NCBI GenBank assembly: GCA_016801845.1
Contig: CM028914.1
Coordinates: 19,977,272-20,041,271, forward strand
Direction: 5' to 3'
DNA: 64,000 nucleotides
Source: Polydactylus sextarius
Taxonomy: Eukaryota > Chordata > Actinopteri > Polynemidae
Below the pieces are notes generated by a model. It was not told where the DNA came from, made no database searches, and was given only the letters and a program-made list of their open reading frames with translations. The first letter of the stretch is position 1. Every line of letters begins with the position of its first letter. Position numbers and translations under genes: made by a program. Shown piece by piece: positions 1 through 10,830 of the stretch.

Positions 1-1540
1 TACAGTGAAACAATTTAAAAGTTCAAGGTTTAAACAGTGACCAACAAACTACACAGAGTCAGAACAACCTTAACTTAACCACCAACCATAACCATCAACC
101 ATCACCATTAATGAGTGATCATGACGCATTTCTCACGTTCAGTGGCATCATTTTACAGGTACTTAATATAGTACAGTAGTAGTAGTACATATAGTACAGG
201 CATCCTGCACTATATACTATATAAGCATTGCAATTTGAATGACTAAAATACAATCTGATTAGTTTACCCATTTGAGTTGATTTTGAAAGGTTGCAGATGT
301 TGGCTATTTTTTGCCCTGGAGTGGATTCAACTTCATATTAGATTAGAAAATATACTTAGGAGCCATGCAGTTAGAATAACTCAGTGAGTTTCCAAGTTGG
401 AATTCACTGTAAAATTCTTTTCATGTAAAATAAACAATTCAGGGTCTACAGAAACACATTTTAGCCTAATGTCAACCAACATGGTTGTGGGTAAACATCT
501 TCCTACTCTTACTCATCATGTTCCTTATTTGAACCTCATTTAGAATAATTTAACTATTTAACTGGTATTATGAGTCATAAAGGTTCTATATATTTTTTCT
601 TTATTTTGATATGTTTTCTTGAAGCCTGTATTGTAATTCTTTAGTCAAGAAGTTTAACGTCTCCAGCTAACTTGTCTCTCTGCTATCAGATGTACAGTTG
701 AATTGAAAAAGTAAAATAGTTCCCATTAAAGATATAATAATTAGTAGTCTGGTAACGTCATACTCTGAATAATTACCTGAGCTGTCTCATTTAAAATGAT
801 GAATTATATTCGTCAACACAACAGCTCATCTCTGTGAGCTGTCTCTAATGGATTTATGGGAACATGAGAGCATATGACTCCCAGCAGGTCAGAAAAACTT
901 AAAATAACAGTTTAAAGCAGGCAGTTTACACTCTTAGTAGGCACCAATACACACAGATTAAATTGCATAGATAACATCAAACATATTCATGGTAAGGGTT
1001 AGATTCAGGTTAATGAGGAAAACACATGTCACAAATTGATTTCCTGCTCTCGGTAAAATTGCTACATCCTGTTTGTTTGCAAATTAAGTAAAGCTACAAA
1101 AAAAGCTTTTCTCTAAAGATTTGAGCACACATGATTAGAGTTAGAGGTTGAGGATGTTTTTATTTCACATCACAGTGTCTCACTCAACATGGATGCACAC
1201 ACATGCACCTTTGTGATCGACCCCAAACGCAACAGTTCTTGAGAGTCTTTTGTAATTTAGTCTCTGATAACAATTTGCCTTTCTTCCACGTTGCATATGT
1301 AGATAATAACCATGTTACTGTAGCAACTAGAATGGTACACCGAACAGACTACTCAGCAGAATTATTTGGTGTGTGTGTGTGAGAGAGAGAGGGAGAGATT
1401 GATTTCTCCCCCCCAAATGTTTTCTATCTTTTTCTTACATCCATTTGAACACTTCGTAACTCCATGTTACTCCATGTTATCCATGTGCATATAAACTGGA
1501 CCTGAAAGGGTTAATCGGCAGAGTCAGACCTTGCTTGCTC
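1..1540. other. noncoding AT-rich stretch
   Basis: No gene or exon signal seen. At 150-240 there are nested repeats of ATATAGTACA and a (TAG)4 run, giving several short GTAC-type self-complementary words. A short (TG)5/(GA)n tract lies at about 1370-1400. Three near-copies of CTCCATGTTA lie in tandem at about 1460-1487. Confidence 0.5.
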
Positions 1541-1910
1541 TCTGGATGTCGCGACTCATCTCGGAGGCTGAATATTTTATGTGGTAATTAAAATTTGTAG
1601 GTCAAGTCTCCAATGACACCTATTTCTCCAGTTATAGGGAGAAAGCAGTGGTGACTCTTTAATGCGCCTCCTTCACCCAGCCAAGATTTAGAGGATGAAG
1701 GGTGACATTTTCCCCCGTTTTGTAAATTAATGCAATTGATCTGCCTAACAAGAACAAAGTTAGGTTTCCAAATACTGCATGATAAAGAGATTAAGCCTTT
1801 AAATGGCTTTCCAAAGGCAATCTTTATTGCGAGCCCTAAAGAAAGGGCATTGAACTTTCAATTAGAATTTCTAATGGGCTATTGACTAGAATGTATTAAA
1901 TGTTGCTACA
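1541..1910. promoter_or_regulatory. candidate conserved noncoding element
   Basis: Non-repetitive block with several CpGs (for example TGTCGCGACTC near its start), a TAATTA at 1585-1590 and further ATTA cores near 1727 and 1862. The texture (no repeats, clustered homeodomain-type cores, no open frame) is what deeply conserved vertebrate enhancers show. Conservation itself cannot be seen from one sequence. Confidence 0.35.
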
Positions 1911-2178
1911 CAGCTATATAGATCCTAAGAGAGGATTTTTCTCGATCCGGGGTACATGGCCCCAGAATCCCTGAGAGTGAGACACACTAACATTCAACAC
2001 AGCCTCCTGATGTGTGTGGTGATTGAGTTGAGCTGTGTTTTCACGTGGCTTTAATTGTAATAACTAGAAGTGAAGGTGTTTACTTTAAACAGCATTACGT
2101 CGGCCCACCTTTGTATAGTAGGCTCATTTCAGCAAAACCTTTTGATCCTTGTATCCTTTTATTTAAGGGCAAGACACA

Positions 2179-2207
2179 CCCCCCCACCCCCCACCCCCCA
2201 AACCCCC
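2179..2207 (-). other. short-loop G-quadruplex motif (i-motif on + strand)
   Basis: Four C runs on the + strand of 7, 6, 6 and 5 bases are separated by A, A and AAA. On the minus strand this is a canonical quadruplex motif with loops of 1, 1 and 3 nt, a class expected to be very stable. Confidence 0.75.
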
Positions 2208-2209
2208 AT

Positions 2210-2690
2210 GTCAGATTAGTTCATTCTTTTTCTTTGCTGAGCTTTGATGTTGATCCAAGACCTTTTGTTAGTCTTAATTTCTGAGGTTCTTCACATCCAA
2301 GAACATGAGCTGTTTCTAATTTTCTGTGCCTGATCTCAGGGTCTAAATCTGATTTAATTGCCTTTAATGCCATATTAAGTGTTGTCAAAATATTTTTACA
2401 TGTCATCCTAATTCATCTTGCTACTCTTAGAACAGCATGGTCAAGGAACGTTACATCTGTTTTTCATTGTCTCTGCATCCTGCTCTTCTGTGCCTGTCAC
2501 TTTTTCCATCTCCCAGCCATAATTTTATCTGTCTTTGTTATTCCTAGCCTCTCTTTTTTCTGTTATGCACACATTGTAGCTGCAGGTGATTATAAGCTTT
2601 GAGAAAGCTGCATCAGGATACAATTTGTCAAGGCCTAACAGCCCATTCTGTTCTGAGGGGTTAACATTCTGTTTGTGTTACAGTGCATTC
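2210..2690. other. noncoding, nothing specific
   Basis: T-rich and C-rich spacer with no exon-like signal or repeat family that I could support. Confidence 0.5.
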
Positions 2691-3000
2691 AAACTCTAAT
2701 TAAAACAACATTACATTCCCCATCTGCCAATCTCCCATAATCTTCTTTAATTGCTGTAATTAAACTATATTTACATGTGCAAAATACTTGTAATTTAGCA
2801 AATTGCACTCCACACTCTGCACATTTAATCAGTGGCGCTGCAGTGGAATGGAGTGATTTCAGTGTTTTGATTTCAGCAGTGGGCTGGTTCTGATGGGGTA
2901 AGTGGACCTTTGCCTGAGGTCTTGGTGAGGTTAGGAAAACAAGCCATTGGAGAAGTATTGTCATTGGGCTCTGATTGCAGCTCGTGTGGCTAATTATAAG
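2691..3000. promoter_or_regulatory. candidate conserved noncoding element, TAATTA cluster
   Basis: Three exact TAATTA sites (2697-2702, 2757-2762, 2991-2996) plus additional TTAAT cores lie within 300 bp of repeat-free sequence. This is a homeodomain-type binding-site cluster. Its function as an enhancer is inferred from texture only. Confidence 0.4.
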
Positions 3001-3299
3001 CCTGAGCTCCCTTGTGAAGCCAGCCAGAGCTTAGGTACATGTGTGTTTGTGTGTGTGCATGCACACAGGAAGTGCATTCAGACAAGCCTGTGGCCTAGTG
3101 TACTGAGTTCTCAGCTCAGTGTTGCCTCATGATTGACATCAACAATCCCCTTTCATTTATTCAAAATGCAAAATGAATTTGCTGAGGTGTGTTTGCCACC
3201 CAAACAGAGACTGTCGGGATGAGACGGTAAATACCTGCGAATTAAACCTGCAGCTGGCGAAGCAAGCACTGTTGTAATGGAAACGTCAAGGACTGGCTC

Positions 3300-3620
3300 T
3301 GGCTGAAGAGAAACAGCATGCTTGCTTTCAGATTAATGGTATTAGATAGGGATTAATCTAGAGGAGGGACTTTGTCAAGATGTAGCTTTACATTAGCATG
3401 GCTAATAAGCAAACTTCATAGTGACATCATATTTCAAAGGCTTCCTCGGCACCTGCGGTTTATTTAGTGATTATCACTAAACAGTGAAGCCACAAGCTGT
3501 CGCTTGGATAGGCTGACACTCATTCTCAGTATTTGCAGTGGGCTGTACATTAAGCGCAGTCATTAGAAAAGTCTCATATTGTTTACAGCCTAGTCTGTCA
3601 GCTCAGTTGGACAGTAGTTT
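3300..3620. promoter_or_regulatory. candidate conserved noncoding element
   Basis: Repeat-free block with GATTAAT words near 3333 and 3351, GCTAAT near 3400 and the exact palindrome at 3463-3481. No open frame of note. Confidence 0.38.
3463..3481. repeat. 19-bp near-perfect palindrome
   Basis: TTTAGTGATTATCACTAAA has 9-bp arms (TTTAGTGAT and ATCACTAAA) around one central T. The symmetry is exact. It could bind a dimeric transcription factor. The arms contain TGAT/ATCA cores used by TALE homeodomain proteins and AATCAC-like words used by GFI-type zinc fingers, but assignment is speculative. Confidence 0.85.
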
Positions 3621-3812
3621 CTGGAAGGTCCCTGGCTTTCCATCTTGACTGATGCTGAGTAGCCAGCATTAGTTATGTCCTCTTGGCCTAATTATATTCC
3701 TGTCTGCCTGCATAAGAGAAGCTCCACTCTGGCCAGATGGAACCAGATGTAACAGCTCAGCAGTTTGGAGTCAGGGGTCCTGCCCGGATCGACCTCCCCT
3801 TCCCATCTTCAG

Positions 3813-3870
3813 ACCTTGTCAGGTGGAAGCAAACCTGGCAGGAAGAACCACTGCTACTGCTGCCGCCGAG
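3813..3870 (+). CDS. candidate internal exon, 58 nt
   Basis: A strong pyrimidine tract and acceptor (CCTCCCCTTCCCATCTTCAG) ends at 3812, and a moderate donor GAG|GTAATT starts at 3871. All three frames are open: phase 0 reads TLSGGSKPGRKNHCYCCRR, another reads PCQVEANLAGRTTATAAAE. It is on the same strand as the 21.6 kb microexon and is GC-richer than its flanks. The donor deviates at the +5 position (T rather than G). The peptide is not recognised. Plausible alternative exon or chance. Confidence 0.2.
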
Positions 3871-4109
3871 GTAATTGGCGTGGTTTTGCAAGTTTCCTTA
3901 CTCTGCTAGAGCTGCTTATTAGTTTCATGCCAGCTCTATGCACATCATTAGGACACACTGAGAAACAGGGAGAAGCAGAACTAAAAGGAGATTTTGCAGA
4001 AGGGAACTCTTTGTACCCAAGCACAGTGTTTAGATTCAACGCTCTCTTGATTTCAGTGAAAACTGTTCTCTGGGTAGTTGTCATAATAGACGTCTCCCTG
4101 TTCTCCTAA

Positions 4110-4400
4110 CTGAGATTTTAATTGCTCGTCCTATTATTGCCAGCTTGTGACTGACGCACAAATGCTTGTTTCATCTGCTTGTTTTGAATATAAAAGGCAT
4201 TAGAGAGGATGTTTTAAAGGAGAGTGTAAGTTGCTGACGGGTAGTGCAGTTCAAATGATGTTATAAGATGGACACAGCCCCAAATCCTCATTAGCTGACA
4301 CGTAGTTCCTCTTAATTAGTTTCCATTCACTGTAATTAGCATGGATGAGGCTAATCATCTGATGTGAAAGCAATCTAACGCTTGGGATACAACGTCCTTG
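4110..4400. promoter_or_regulatory. candidate conserved noncoding element, paired TAATTA sites
   Basis: Two TAATTAG sites at 4313-4318 and 4333-4338 are spaced 20 bp apart (about two helical turns) on the same strand. TTAGCTGACA and GCTAATCATC lie close by. The block is repeat-free and has no exon signals. Confidence 0.4.
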
Positions 4401-5080
4401 GCCTCACTTTCATGTCAGGTTCAGACATTTTTTTTTCTTCAGGTACTGGTACTGTTTTATAAGCTTTTTGTGAAAAAGGCAGCACTTTTCTGCTTTTATT
4501 AGATAAAGCTGAAGCTTTATGTAGCTTTATGGGCATATAATGGGCAGTGATTTTCTTTTTATATTAAAGGCTAATTAAAACAAGAGCAAGGACACAGTTT
4601 CCTGTTATCTGGAATCCATTCAATAATCACACCTGTAAAGAACCAATGTGTAGGATTAAAGGGATCTGAAAATTAATTATATATACATATTGTGTTTTAT
4701 TAGTGTATATTCTAAGAATAATTGTAATCATTTCTTTACCTTAAAACAAGCCCTTTATGTTAGCATTAAGAGTGGCTCCTCTTTCACAGTCCCCGAAGAA
4801 GGTTCTTCTATAAGGCTGAGCTATTCAGTTGGTTGCAATCTGCAACTTCACCACAAATGACACTAAATCCTGAACCTTTAAAACAAAGCAGATCTTTCAA
4901 ACAGGGTTTCAAATACTGAAAATCTACTTTCGATAGAGCTCATATTTTGGCAATGACATTTTTGAGTCCTTCCATGAATTAGAGAAACAGTGGATGTAGC
5001 ATTGACAGTGCTGTGATTTTTGAGCCTGTTGTTCCAGATCAAAACAAATGTGAGTTGTGTAACACAATGGAGCAGGACCA
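4401..5080. other. noncoding AT-rich stretch
   Basis: Spacer with scattered ATTA words and short T runs; nothing further that I can support. Confidence 0.5.
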
Positions 5081-5720
5081 CAAGGAGAACAAAAGGAAGT
5101 GATTGAGGCCTGCATTGTTGGAAGCACCTCCTGTAGCAGAATGATTGATAATCTCTCTCTGCCTGTCAAGCCCTTGAGAGACAGATTCCTCCCACTAATG
5201 TTGCGTCTGCTGCCAATCATCCTTTGTCTTCCAGTGGTTACTGAGCTCCAAGCTCTCAGCTCTAGCATTTTTCCTCGATGTGCCTTTGTTTTAAAAGCAC
5301 ACATGACTTTCTTATTTATACAAACTCTTAGACAACTGAATTGAGGATCATGCCATTGATGCCTAACTGTTATACTGCACGAGGTTACACAGGATATGAG
5401 CTTTTTATTTGATTTTCTGCCTTGTGGATTTTAGCCTTCTGTTATCTGTGTCTTTATTGATACCAAAGTCCGCCAGTGATCTCTCCAGATCTTAATGTGT
5501 ATCCTCACCACCGAATGTCCTTACACCTAATCTTTTGGCCGCAGAGAAAAGGATGTGAGCGCCGGCCAATCCAGTGTAGTCAGATTTTCCCAGAGTGCCG
5601 GGGGTTTGCTCTCCCTCACTTGGCCCCTTGGAGCTGTAGATTCTACCCTGATTTGATTCTGCTCAGACCTGTTTATCCCTTCCACTCAGTGTTATTATGA
5701 CAATGATTATTTAAGACTGA
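5081..5720. promoter_or_regulatory. possible conserved noncoding element pair
   Basis: Mixed-composition, repeat-free sequence with a CpG-containing core at about 5536-5605 (TGAGCGCCGGCCAATCCAG includes a CCAAT box). Short open frames here on both strands look like shadows of composition rather than genes. Confidence 0.27.
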
Positions 5721-5815
5721 GAAGAGCTGGATGGGCCCACAGTAAATTAGATCTGTATAGATCAAACAGTATCATATTTCTGGCATTTTAACATCATTCT
5801 GTCATTCTATCATTT

Positions 5816-5847
5816 TTCTGTCTCTTATTATTTCTGTCTCTTATTAT
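5816..5847 (+). repeat. exact 16-bp tandem duplication
   Basis: TTCTGTCTCTTATTAT is present twice head to tail (5816-5831 and 5832-5847) with no mismatch. It is a small slippage product. Confidence 0.9.
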
Positions 5848-6369
5848 GCTTTTGCTTTCCTGCAGGCTGGACTGTTTTTGCGAAATGGAGTGTTTGGCAT
5901 GAACTTTTGCCATATGCCTGTAGCTTTGCCAAAAAAATATTCAGAGCAGCTCTTTTCTTGGGCCAAGTATTTGGCCATCTGCTTAAGTCTTTAACCAGCA
6001 GCATCCAGGGACTTCATCAAGCTTGATCTGTGAAGTCAAATGGTTTTCTTCAGCTCCCAAATCAAGCTAGGCACTGCTGTGCAGATTTACTGCACTGGCA
6101 ATTCTGAGCAATCACACATATATTTTATTATGCAGTACATAGTCGCATTTATGGGATTTACACTTAATGACAGCCAGGTTTTCCCAGAGCTGTTTTTATG
6201 TCGTTAAAATTACAATATAGTTAAATTAGACAAAGTAGTCTCTTTTCAATCCTTGTAAATCACGTTTAGAAATAACATTTTACAGACAGAAACTCTATTT
6301 GTGTTAGTTTGATGATAAGTGTTAAGTATGTGCAAATGAGGGCACACACAAATAGCTTAAAACAGCTGC

Positions 6370-6870
6370 AATAGTCATTTCCCGGTGACGTCTTTACTAC
6401 CACTACTCTCTGTCTTGAGTTTACATGGGCCACACTGCCACTCGCAGACCGATGACTTAAAAGCAGGACACTCGGCTAAAGAATGCTCCGTTCATCAAAG
6501 CAGCGAAGAAGAGGAGATAGCGTTTCTGTGGGGGTGGGGTTCATTATGTGGTGCACAGGACACCATTATTAGCCCCATTACACACACTGACAGCCGCACA
6601 TTCATTCTCCTATACCTGCTTTTTAAAGCCACCCATAAATAATGAGGGCTGCAGCTAGCCTCGTCTTGGAGGAAGGGAAAAAGGTCATTATAGACTAGGC
6701 CTCCATTTGTCAAAATTATTTCATAATCTCGGGTCACGAGGAGGGTTTTTACTTTAGTTAATTGTAGACCGGACCACTGCACATTAATTTCCATTAGCAA
6801 CCAATTTGTTGCTCTTTTCAGATTTTGACCATATCTGCTCTTTGTTGTGATCATCAATGACACATGCAAA
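6370..6870. promoter_or_regulatory. candidate conserved noncoding element
   Basis: A 500-bp repeat-free block with dispersed CpGs and ATTA cores (ATTATTAGCC near 6566, AGTTAATTG near 6760, CATTAATTTCC near 6782). A 151-codon minus-strand frame covers part of it (6495-6950) but has no codon-like or family signal. Confidence 0.37.
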
Positions 6871-7099
6871 TAACTAGAAACACACTGAAATCTACAAAGA
6901 CTTGATATTGTATTTGTTGAAAAATGTGAATTTAAATAAAATGATGACAATGGTTATTAAGCAAAGAAATCTACTTAACAATGAAAAATGTGTCATCCTG
7001 CTGAAACCATTTAGATTGTTCCGTATAGGTAGATTTTTTTACCCTGACTGTCTTCACACTGAAGCTACATCGGTGTGGATTTGCTGCCACTCCATTGTG

Positions 7100-7650
7100 A
7101 TGTAGAGGTCACACTGCCGTCTTGGTTAAATGTGCTCTGACTGGTAATCGGTGGTGCTGTGCAGTATAATTACCCCAGCTTTTATCAGAATGACCTCTCT
7201 GACAAACTTCCCTGGTGGAAGGAGACACCTGAGAGCTTCCACACTTCCTATCTGCCCTTGTTTTATCGAAAAGGCCCCGCCTGAATGGATAATAGAGCCC
7301 CTGTTCTCCCAACAGACGGATAATGGAGGGTGGAGTGGTCCTCTCTGGCAGACTACTGCGCTTCCCTGCACTAGAGAAACCAATACCAAGCCTATCGGCT
7401 GATATATGACACTAATGCACAGGCTGACTGGGGCCCTAAACAGAAAAGAGGGATTGTTCCGACTTTCGACTGGCTGTAGGATCCATGACTCACAGGTACC
7501 GCACTGTCTGGCCCCTGAGACCGCTCTAATTGCTTTACATCTGTACAAAGGTTTCTTGTAATCGGGCCTTCTACCTCCATTTGTCTTCCTTTCAGTCTCC
7601 TAGTGAAGGCCTTAATTGGTCTTAGTGGGGCTTTTTTTCCAGTTAGCTCC
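7100..7650. promoter_or_regulatory. candidate conserved noncoding element
   Basis: About 550 bp of balanced, repeat-free sequence containing TAATTACCCC, TTATCGAAAAGG, TCGGCTGATA and a CTCTAATTGC core, with several overlapping chance frames on both strands. Overlapping long frames with no protein resemblance are common in such elements because they lack AT-rich stop-forming repeats. Confidence 0.37.
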
Positions 7651-7919
7651 CGGGCCTGAGCTAGTAGAAGACTTTACCTCAGGGGGCAGTGGGGTTTGCT
7701 GGCTGCTGGTGGTTGGGGAGGTTGCAGAAGAGTGGAAGTCAATACTTCTTGTACCTTTAACACTTTAATTAATGTTCTCCTGACAAGCAGTTTTTCCCAT
7801 AGCTTCACGCGGGGGGTTGAGTACGTGGGATCCACACAAGAATCAAGACTTGTACAGCTTTGTGAGAAAACCTCCCATGCAGTCTCTGGTGGCCAATCGA
7901 CATTTGCTGAGAGTCCGAT

Positions 7920-7921
<2 letters not shown>

Positions 7922-7953
<32 letters not shown>
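7922..7953 (+). repeat. poly-T, 32 nt
   Basis: Uninterrupted run of 32 T. It could be the reverse-orientation tail of a retroposed element, but no element body is recognisable on either side and no target-site duplication is evident. Confidence 0.95.
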
Positions 7954-7954
<1 letters not shown>

Positions 7955-8039
7955 TTGATTGTTAGCGCACATTTTTCTGCCTGTGTTGCTGACTGAGAGC
8001 TTGTGTCTGCAGGTCTCTTTAGAGGCACATTCAGGCACA

Positions 8040-9100
8040 TGTCAAATTACTGAACGCTGGAGTGCTGGTAATGCAGAAATGTTTTGAATATTGCTTGTGT
8101 TTTTATTCAGAGCATCAAATTGTGTTAACACAAACATGAGTTAGTATTTTCTCTCCTGTCATCTGCGTAAACAGTCTAAAGCATTCCATACAACTCTGCC
8201 ACAATGTGTGGCACAGACTCACCGATTCATCATCAGTATGTTTATGCACTCATGCATTATTTGGTGAGTGTGAATATTCAAAATGGGGCCACGGTTTCAG
8301 ATGACATGACAGTTTACATGACTATATTTATTTCATCCCAAAATAAGATGAAATCAAAACTTGAATTGAAAATGAAAATGTGAAGAAATACAGTTACTAA
8401 AATAACTCAGTAAACAAGAGTACTCACTCTGACTTCAACCTTAAGGCTGCAGAATCACGTAGTTCCGGTGCTTATATTTGCAGTAAATAAAAGCATTCCC
8501 ACACTCACCCTACATTTAAACGTGTGGAAAATGTTTGGAGGAAGTCTGTCAGTCATCAACCTCCGCCGCACTCAATTTGCTTTCATTAAACTACTTGAGA
8601 GTGTTTACCTTTAGTAAAGTGCTGCTGTAAGCTGAGGCAGATTCCCACAGCGTAACGTGACCTACCTCACTTTATCTGACTAGACCCTGTTCACACTTGT
8701 CTTTGCCCAGAGATAACATCTCATGTACACTGCTCCACAGACCACATTTCACATCTTTAATTTAACATAACATGACATTTTCCTGGCTCTGTACTTTCAT
8801 TCTCCTCTTCACACAAGCTTATATACAACACATTAATGCCTAAGATATATAATCCAGAATCCTACACACTATATATTATAAACACTTAAACTTGTCTAAT
8901 TTTATATAAGTCTTGTAAATGGTTACTGTTTACACGTGATTTTGTAACTTTAATTAGAAACACTTATCATCTCTAAAACATTTACACATGATCCATATAT
9001 CCCTGGTGTTTTTACCGATGAATCTACCATTAGACTGAACTGTTGAGCCTGTTTCAGTATGTTCTGCTGTTTTTTTTTTTACACCTCTCTGGCATTTACT
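8040..9100. other. noncoding AT-rich spacer
   Basis: No exon, repeat family or dense motif cluster seen. A T11 run lies at 9070-9080. Confidence 0.5.
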
Positions 9101-9229
9101 GAATAAAGGATAGGACGAGCTCAAGTCTGAAATGTGGAGCAGAAGCTCTGTGTTGTAGCCTCTCCTCTGCTGGGCTCTGCACTGCTGTGCTCCTTGCGTT
9201 TCCCACTGACTGACTGATATGGAGCTCTG

Positions 9230-9660
9230 CTGCCAGGGCTTAAATAGCAGCTGTAAGCGTCCAGCTGCTCCCTGCCACGCTCCACTTCTCCCCAGATGGC
9301 TCCGAGACGTTCCAGCAGCCCTCCGGAGGAGCGCTCATGAGGAAAGTGTTATGGAGTGGCTCTCTGAAACACCAGGGAGCATCCCTCACTACACCACAGC
9401 CACCCTCCTCCCCCTCCAACCCCCGGGCCAAACGCCCAAATCAGGGGAGTCTCGTTTGCCAACTTACCAATGGGAGGCAGCACAGATGGTCTTGTCCGCA
9501 GCATAGGCCAGCATGCAGCACAGCCCGGGGGGGTCCTGGAGAGAGCACATGCCATGCCTGGCCTGGGATGCCACTGATATCCCCCAGGAGGAGCTCTCAC
9601 TGGCCCTCAGCAGATGACCAGCAGAAGTCTGGCAAGCTCGGTTCAGACATGGTGTAGTGA
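9230..9660. other. GC- and CpG-richer island
   Basis: Locally GC-rich sequence with overlapping open frames on both strands. It contains the minus-strand exon candidate at 9468-9535 and a strong + strand acceptor (CCACTTCTCCCCAG, ending 9294). The + strand frame after that acceptor runs to TAG at about 9657 without a donor. This is the most exon-like composition in the first 20 kb, but no protein family is recognised. Confidence 0.4.
9468..9535 (-). CDS. candidate internal exon, 68 nt, minus strand
   Basis: On the minus strand an acceptor TGTGCTCTCTCCAG precedes 68 nt that end in CCCATTG|GTAAGTTGG, a consensus donor. All three frames are open. The most protein-like one starts DPPGLCCMLAYAADK and continues with seven more residues (TICAASH) and two leftover bases. 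The segment sits in a locally GC- and CpG-richer island (about 9230-9650). No gene family is recognised. It is opposite in strand to the 21.6 kb microexon, so it would belong to another transcript. The island also holds + strand frames (9219-9506, 9337-9657) that lack credible start context. Splice-site quality is the only support. Confidence 0.25.
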
Positions 9661-10590
9661 AATGTTTTTCTTCACCCGCATGGGTGTCTTTGATAAGTGG
9701 TTTGTTTCAGAGCAGTATTCACCCAAGAGAGAATGCGTTGGGTGAAAACGAGTGCATTCAAAGTCATTGTAATTTTCCTTGAACAGTGTGTTAATTTATT
9801 ATGCCAGCTATAGTGCTCCAGGGCAACAGACTCTGACCTTGGCTATGTGTTAAAGTGATGAATGGTCCATCAACTTCACACCACTGAAGCAAACCTTAGG
9901 TTCACTTCAACCATGACGTTGAGCACAGAGATAAAATCATGTTTAACATATCATGTACTCTCAGTGCTCTGAAAATACAGTTTGTTACCAAGGAGATTTT
10001 GACCAGCAATGGTGCACTGATGTTATGATTTAATGCATGATCGCATGATTGCATCTGCTCATTACAGAAAATAGTAACAATTGCTGAAAATAAAAGGTAT
10101 CAGTAAGATAAGTAAGACAGAGAAGTTAGCACAGATGTATATTAACATATTTTGCAGCTTTAAGACTAAACACAAACATGTAGCTTTTGGTGAGATCTGT
10201 TAAATTCTTGTACGGTCTGTTTATAACAAAAAAGGCACCTTTTAACTTCTAAGCTGGTGAGAAAAGCTGAAAAAGTAACTACACTACGAGTGGAACAAAT
10301 TTAACATTTTTCACTTAGAGTCCATGACTCCCACATTATACGGTGAATTTGCCTCTTAAAGCTGTACTTAATTTTCCTGTCAAAATGTCTCTGCTTGTAA
10401 TACAACAGGTGGCTGATAGTTATGATCCACAGGTTCACAGTCCTTTATAAGATCTGTCTTGAGTATTTTTATCACCACTGCTTTTGTCACCAGAAGATGT
10501 TATGTGAGTCACTCACAGCACTTCCCTGCTTCTCTCATCATCTACTTTGTTTCTTCCTTCTTCACTGTCCTTTTACCCCCCGTGACAGGG
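9661..10590. other. noncoding AT-rich spacer
   Basis: No supported feature. Isolated ATTA words and a short open frame pair at 10422-10676 without coding character. Confidence 0.5.
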
Positions 10591-10830
10591 AAGGGAAGTA
10601 TCCTCTGGGGATGCATGGGCGGAGGGGGGTGGAGCGGTGGCCTGCTCCAGTGACCTCACTGTTATCCTTGTCGTGACAGGAAACATAGATCATAGTGGGG
10701 CCTCTAATGCGAAACACATTCTGCCACGAGTTGATCAAAGCCAGGCTGCCTGGACAACAAAGTGCCCTGTAATGCCATATTTTGACCATATAATTGGAGA
10801 GTAATTATGGCTGACAAAACACTCCAGTGA
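10591..10830. promoter_or_regulatory. candidate conserved noncoding element
   Basis: Repeat-free block with a GGGGTGGAGCGGTGG word, TTGATCAAAGC and a TAATTA at 10802-10807 close to ATATAATTGG. Enhancer-like texture only. Confidence 0.33.

Noticed and set aside
7805..8040. Minus-strand frames with a poly-Lys stretch
   Set aside because: Artefact of the T32 homopolymer.
9219..9657. Two overlapping + strand frames of 95 and 106 codons
   Set aside because: GC-rich composition gives few stops in any frame; no recognised protein, and the start codons lack context.
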